From: FEN-1250 sp038237245
GTDB taxonomy: Bacteria; Gemmatimonadota; Gemmatimonadetes; Gemmatimonadales; Gemmatimonadaceae
Length of the DNA stretch: 9,985 nucleotides
NCBI GenBank assembly: GCA_038237245.1
Contig: JBBRYY010000117.1
Coordinates: 1 to 9,985, forward strand
Direction: 5' to 3'
Shown here: one piece after another, positions 6,532 through 9,985 of the stretch
How the letters are laid out: every line of letters starts with the position of its first letter
Position numbering within the stretch: the stretch's first letter is position 1
Notes under the pieces: generated by a model
What the model saw: the letters and a program-made list of their open reading frames with translations, nothing else
What the model was told of the DNA's origin: nothing
The model's database searches: none
Made by a program: the position numbers and the translations under genes

Positions 6532-8034
6532 ATGTCCCACTCCGCCCTCATCGATAGCGCCCTCCCCGACGCACCCGCCCTCGCCACCTGGGGCTTCGCC
6601 GGCGCCCTCGCCACACTCGGCACCGCCACCCTCTGGCACGCCGGCATCGGCATCAATTTCAGCGTCTGGATCCTCTGCGTCGTCATCGCGCTCCTCACCG
6701 TCATGCGCGATCGCTTCGGCGTCGTCAGCCCGCCGAGCCTCGCGGCCAGTGCATGGGCGGTCATTCTCGCCTTCGGAACCGCCATCACCACGGATTCCTT
6801 TCGTATTGGCCTTCTGCTTTTCGCTTCACTCTCCCTGCTCGCAATCGCGCTGGTCTGCGCGAACCGGTGGTCGCTCGACTCGCTGCAACCCCACACCGCC
6901 CTCCCTGCTCCCATCCTCGCGCTGGGACTCGTCGCCGCGTCCGCGCTCAGAGAAGCGATCGGCACCGCTCGCGGCACTCGCAGTCCCGCATTCGCGTCGA
7001 CGATACGCAGCGCGATCATCACGCTTCCCCTCGTCACCGCACTCGTCTTTCTTCTGGCCGAGGCGGATCCGCTCTTCGCGACAGTACGCGATGGACTCAT
7101 GCACGGCATCTCCCAGGAGCTCATTACAAAATCTGCTTTCTTCGCTCTCCTGCTCGGTGTGACGCTCGGAGCATTCGGCGAAGTAACGCGCGGCACGACG
7201 ACGCCCGTTGCACACTCGTCCTCGGACTCACTCGAGCTCGGCGCCATCGAGCGACGCGTCCTCATGAGCGCCCTCGCCTCGATCGTGTGGATCTTCGTCG
7301 CGAGCGCGGGGCTCTCGCTCACTCACAATCCGGCAGCCGTGGCGGGGAGCGGGATCACGTACGCCGAGTACGTGCACCGCGGCTTTGCCGAGCTCTCGGT
7401 GGCCGCGACGATCGTGATCGGCGCAGTACTGGTGACTCGTCGATCGTGGATTCGATCCGATGCGTGGACGCGGGGGATCGCGGCCGCGGCGATTCTCGGT
7501 GAGACAGGGATGATCGCGATCGGGTTCATGCGTATCGTGCGCTACGAGCAGGCTTACGGCTTCACGCAGCAGCGACTGTATGCGCAGGCCTACATCGTCG
7601 TCCTCGCCTGCATGAGTGTGCTGCTGCTCGGCGAAACGCTCCGACGCTCGACGTCCAGTCACTTCGCCTATCACAGCGCGAGCGCCGCCCTCCTCGTGTT
7701 CACGGCGTGCGTGTTTTGCAATACCGAGTCGTGGATCGTGCAGCACAACATCGAGCGGTACCGCGAAACGGGTCAGCTCGACTCGTCGTACATCACCTAT
7801 CAGATGTCCGACGATGCGATTCCGGCGCTGGTCGAAAACATCAAGTGGCTGCACCAGCCCGAGCGCGACACGGTGAGGTCGTTTCTTCGAAACAAGGACA
7901 TCGAACTTCAGCGAGCCGCGGATTCGAAATGGTACTCGTGGAACTACCGTGCCCGCGCAGGCAGGAGAGCTGCGCACATGTTCCGCGCGAACGATCTCTC
8001 CGGACCTCCACTCCGCGAAAGCGGCAACGAATAG
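6532..8034 (+). CDS. Polytopic membrane protein of the DUF4153/DUF4173 type
   Basis: This encodes 500 residues. It has about ten to eleven hydrophobic segments (roughly 17-35, 44-58, 70-86, 92-110, 126-138, 160-176, 201-216, 244-262, 287-301, 314-333, 350-367, 380-395) and a hydrophilic C-terminal tail of about 100 residues. Family-like motifs are ITYAEYVHRGFAEL (275-288), YGFTQQRLYAQAY (342-354), and NIERYRETGQLDSSYITYQ with MSDDAIPAL (406-433), which recall the conserved segments of DUF4173/DUF4153 integral membrane proteins. No catalytic residues or transport motifs are recognisable, and the family has no firmly established activity that I know of. The gene is monocistronic as far as can be seen: the next gene begins 69 bases after its stop. 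Expression is probably controlled at the inverted repeat overlapping its promoter. The start was chosen by the Shine-Dalgarno GGAG. Membrane localisation is certain from sequence; the family call is from motif memory. Confidence 0.85.
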   Translation: MSHSALIDSALPDAPALATWGFAGALATLGTATLWHAGIGINFSVWILCVVIALLTVMRDRFGVVSPPSLAASAWAVILAFGTAITTDSFRIGLLLFASLSLLAIALVCANRWSLDSLQPHTALPAPILALGLVAASALREAIGTARGTRSPAFASTIRSAIITLPLVTALVFLLAEADPLFATVRDGLMHGISQELITKSAFFALLLGVTLGAFGEVTRGTTTPVAHSSSDSLELGAIERRVLMSALASIVWIFVASAGLSLTHNPAAVAGSGITYAEYVHRGFAELSVAATIVIGAVLVTRRSWIRSDAWTRGIAAAAILGETGMIAIGFMRIVRYEQAYGFTQQRLYAQAYIVVLACMSVLLLGETLRRSTSSHFAYHSASAALLVFTACVFCNTESWIVQHNIERYRETGQLDSSYITYQMSDDAIPALVENIKWLHQPERDTVRSFLRNKDIELQRAADSKWYSWNYRARAGRRAAHMFRANDLSGPPLRESGNE

Positions 8035-8103
8035 GACTCGAACCGAACTTCGCGGCCGAGCTCGTCAACGAGAATCCAGCCTCGGCCTCAGCTAAATTTC
8101 CAC

Positions 8104-9138
8104 ATGCTTCTCCGCATCACCGATCGAGGGCTGCACTGCGAGGCCGGCGACTTTTACATCGACCCGTGGCAGCCCGTCGATCGTGCGGTAATCACGCACG
8201 CGCACGGCGATCACGCACGGTGGGGATCCCGCCGCTATCTCGCATCCGCCGAAGGGCGCCGCGTGCTGCGCACCCGTCTCGGTGCGGACGCGTCGATCCA
8301 GACGGTGGAGTACGGCGAGCCGCTCGACCTCAACGGCGTGCGCGTCTCCCTCCACCCCGCCGGACATATTCTCGGTTCGGCACAAATTCGCGTCGAGCGC
8401 GGCGGCGAAGTGTGGGTGGTCTCCGGCGACTACAAGACCGATCCCGATCCGACGTGCACGCCGTTCGAGGTCGTGAAGTGCCACAGCTTCATCACCGAGT
8501 CGACCTTCGGACTTCCGATCTATCGCTGGCGCCCGCAGGCCGAAGTGTTCGGTGAGATGCGCGACTGGTGGCGCGCAAACGCGGAGGCGAAGCGCGCATC
8601 GATCATCTACGCCTACGCGCTCGGCAAGGCGCAGCGCGTGCTCGCGGGGCTGCTCGATGCCGACGGCGGCGCGATGGGTCCGATCTACACGCACGGCGCG
8701 GTGGAGCGGCTCACGCGTGATTATCGCGACTCGGGGATCGCGCTGCCGCCAACGCAGCATGCGAGCGAGATGCCGCGCGGGCACGACTTCGCGGGATCGC
8801 TCATCGTCGCGCCACCGTCCGCCGCCGGGAGCACGTGGCTGCGCCGCTTCGGCGCGGCGTCGCCCGCGTTCGCATCGGGGTGGATGCAGATTCGCGGTGC
8901 GCGCCGACGACGCGCGGTCGATCGCGGCTTCGTGCTCTCGGATCACGCCGACTGGCCCGCACTGCTCGCGACGATCGAGGCCACCGGCGCCGAGCGCGTT
9001 TGGGTGACGCACGGCTTCCGTGAGCCCGTGGTGCGCTGGCTGCTCGAGCGCGGCATCGACGCGCTCAGCATCGCGAGCCACTGGGAGGGCGAGGAGGAAG
9101 TCGAGTCGCCGGCGGCGGGCGAGGAGGTCGTCGCGTGA
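8104..9138 (+). CDS. Ligase-associated DNA exonuclease (metallo-beta-lactamase fold)
   Basis: This encodes 344 residues of the MBL-fold / beta-CASP-like nuclease family found next to bacterial ATP-dependent DNA ligases. Metal-binding motifs appear in order: THAHGDHARWG (HxHxDH at 32-37), HPAGHILGSAQI (H88 region, 84-95), SGDYKTDPDPTCTPFE (D109), ESTFGLPIYRW (132-142), LSDHADW (278-284) and VTHG (301-304). The family processes DNA ends during repair in a cassette with an ATP-dependent ligase, an Lhr-like DEXH helicase and a PdeM-type phosphoesterase. The Arg-rich segment RGARRRR (264-270) is suited to nucleic-acid contact. The stop overlaps the ligase start (GTGA), so the two are translationally coupled. 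The C-terminal 15 residues are Glu-rich and partly an outcome of encoding the ligase ribosome-binding site. No Shine-Dalgarno precedes the ATG; the 69-base gap upstream contains a TAAATT just before the start but no clear promoter. Confidence 0.93.
   Translation: MLLRITDRGLHCEAGDFYIDPWQPVDRAVITHAHGDHARWGSRRYLASAEGRRVLRTRLGADASIQTVEYGEPLDLNGVRVSLHPAGHILGSAQIRVERGGEVWVVSGDYKTDPDPTCTPFEVVKCHSFITESTFGLPIYRWRPQAEVFGEMRDWWRANAEAKRASIIYAYALGKAQRVLAGLLDADGGAMGPIYTHGAVERLTRDYRDSGIALPPTQHASEMPRGHDFAGSLIVAPPSAAGSTWLRRFGAASPAFASGWMQIRGARRRRAVDRGFVLSDHADWPALLATIEATGAERVWVTHGFREPVVRWLLERGIDALSIASHWEGEEEVESPAAGEEVVA
9122..9127 (+). promoter_or_regulatory. Strong Shine-Dalgarno for the DNA ligase, inside the exonuclease gene
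   Basis: AGGAGG, a full match to the anti-Shine-Dalgarno core, ends 7 bases before the GTG at 9135 and lies within the last codons of the exonuclease (the Glu-Glu-Val near its end). It decides the GTG start of the ligase and supports coupled translation. Confidence 0.8.
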
Positions 9139-9985
9139 GGCGCTTCGCGCAGCTGTTCGCCGAGGTGGATCGCACGACGCGGACGAACGAGAAGGTCGAC
9201 GCGATGACGACGTACTTCGCGAACGCCAACGCGGCGGACGCGGCGTGGGCGGTCTACTTCCTCTCGGGCGGGCGGCCGAAGCGACTGATCCCCGTGCGAC
9301 GGCTGTCGTCGTGGGCGATGGAGATCGCGGCCATTCCGGAGTGGCTCTTCGGAGAGTGTTACGACGCGGTCGGCGATCTCGCGGAGACGATCTCCCTGCT
9401 TCTCCCGCCGGCCACGAGTTACACGGATCGACCGCTGCACGAGTGGATGGAGCAGCGCGTGCTCCCACTCGCGAAGCTGAGCGAGGAGGCGCAGCGCGAG
9501 AGTGTTCGCGAGAGCTGGAGCGCGCTCGACGGCGTCGAGCGCTTCGTGTGGAACAAGTTGATCACGGGAGGTTTCCGCGTGGGCGTGTCGCATCAGCTCG
9601 TGCTGCGCGCGCTCTCCCGTGCGAGCGGAATCGACGAGGGGACGATCGCGCATCGGCTCACGGGTCACTGGAAGCCGACAGCCGCGGCGTATCTCGCACT
9701 GCTCGCGCCGGACACGAGCGATGCCGACCGCTCGCGGCCGTATCCGTTCTACCTCGCGTACGCGCTCGAGGGATCGCTCGAGGCGCTCGGCCCGGCGAGC
9801 GACTGGCAGCTCGAATGGAAGTGGGACGGCATCCGCTCGCAGCTCATCCGCCGCGACGGGAGGACGTATCTCTGGTCGCGCGGCGACGAGCTCGTGACCG
9901 AGCGCTTCCCCGAGATCGCGGCGGCGGCGGACTTCCTTCCGGACGGCACGGTGATCGACGGCGAGATCATGCCGTGGGCGAACGA
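9135..9985 (+). CDS. ATP-dependent DNA ligase, N-terminal part (runs off right edge)
   Basis: Read from GTG at 9135, 283 complete codons are present and the frame is still open at the window edge. Residues about 1-200 are the helical DNA-binding domain of ATP-dependent ligases (RRFAQLFAEVDRTTRTNEKV near the start, then FVWNKLITGGFRVGVS and ALSRASGIDEGTIAHRLTG). The nucleotidyltransferase domain follows: motif I EWKWDGIRSQ with K229 as the lysine that is adenylated by ATP, RDGRTYLWSRGDELVTERFPEI (motif Ia/II region), and the motif III core GTVIDGEIM near the edge. This is the bacterial type that travels with the MBL exonuclease just upstream, with which it overlaps by four bases. It seals nicks, in the context of repair rather than replication (where the NAD-dependent LigA acts). 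The remaining adenylation motifs and OB-fold lie outside the window, where an Lhr-type helicase gene is also expected. Confidence 0.94.
   Translation, partial: MRRFAQLFAEVDRTTRTNEKVDAMTTYFANANAADAAWAVYFLSGGRPKRLIPVRRLSSWAMEIAAIPEWLFGECYDAVGDLAETISLLLPPATSYTDRPLHEWMEQRVLPLAKLSEEAQRESVRESWSALDGVERFVWNKLITGGFRVGVSHQLVLRALSRASGIDEGTIAHRLTGHWKPTAAAYLALLAPDTSDADRSRPYPFYLAYALEGSLEALGPASDWQLEWKWDGIRSQLIRRDGRTYLWSRGDELVTERFPEIAAAADFLPDGTVIDGEIMPWAN

Noticed and set aside
8092..9468. A 458-codon open frame on the minus strand across the exonuclease and ligase genes
   Set aside because: It is antisense to two strongly supported, coupled genes and crosses their junction; its composition is typical of a shadow frame.

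Overview
The window is GC-rich, densely coded DNA from a bacterium with an outer membrane: it carries the N-terminal part of a TonB-dependent receptor, plus secreted and lipoprotein gene products. The repeated signal-peptide ending A-L-R-A-Q-D, the base composition and the gene mix would fit Gemmatimonadota or a similar soil lineage. That is an impression from style; there is no rRNA or other marker here to settle it. I see no tRNA, rRNA, CRISPR array, insertion sequence, integrase or prophage gene, and no compositional break that suggests recent transfer.

Layout: (1) 1-1610, minus strand, the N-terminal 536 codons of a TonB-dependent outer-membrane receptor that runs off the left edge. (2) 1710-4010, minus strand, a large secreted protein with a discoidin-like module followed by a clan GH-A-like glycosidase barrel. 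It lies upstream of the receptor in the same orientation, so the two may be read together. (3) 4029-4382, plus strand, divergent from (2), a small lipoprotein with a cupredoxin fold signature whose copper-ligand loop lacks Cys and Met. (4) 4426-6333 (possibly starting as far upstream as 6459), minus strand, a membrane-anchored alkaline-phosphatase-superfamily enzyme of the LTA synthase / phosphoglycerol transferase type. (5) 6532-8034, plus strand, a polytopic membrane protein of the DUF4153/DUF4173 type. Its short AT-rich promoter region holds a perfect 8-bp inverted repeat that looks like an operator. (6) 8104-9138 and 9135 to the right edge, plus strand, a translationally coupled pair: a metallo-beta-lactamase-fold ligase-associated DNA exonuclease and an ATP-dependent DNA ligase. 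This is the start of the known bacterial repair cassette that usually also carries an Lhr-type helicase and a PdeM-like phosphoesterase, which would lie beyond the window.

Functionally the window divides into a cell-envelope part (receptor, secreted glycosidase-like protein, lipoprotein, envelope phosphotransferase, membrane protein) and a DNA-repair part. I did not find a convincing wholly new multi-gene system. The points most worth a second look are the cupredoxin-like lipoprotein with a rewritten metal site, the unassigned discoidin-glycosidase protein with a non-standard acid/base motif and an unclear start, the LTA-synthase-like enzyme with Ser at the nucleophile position, and the operator-like inverted repeat in front of the DUF4153-type gene.
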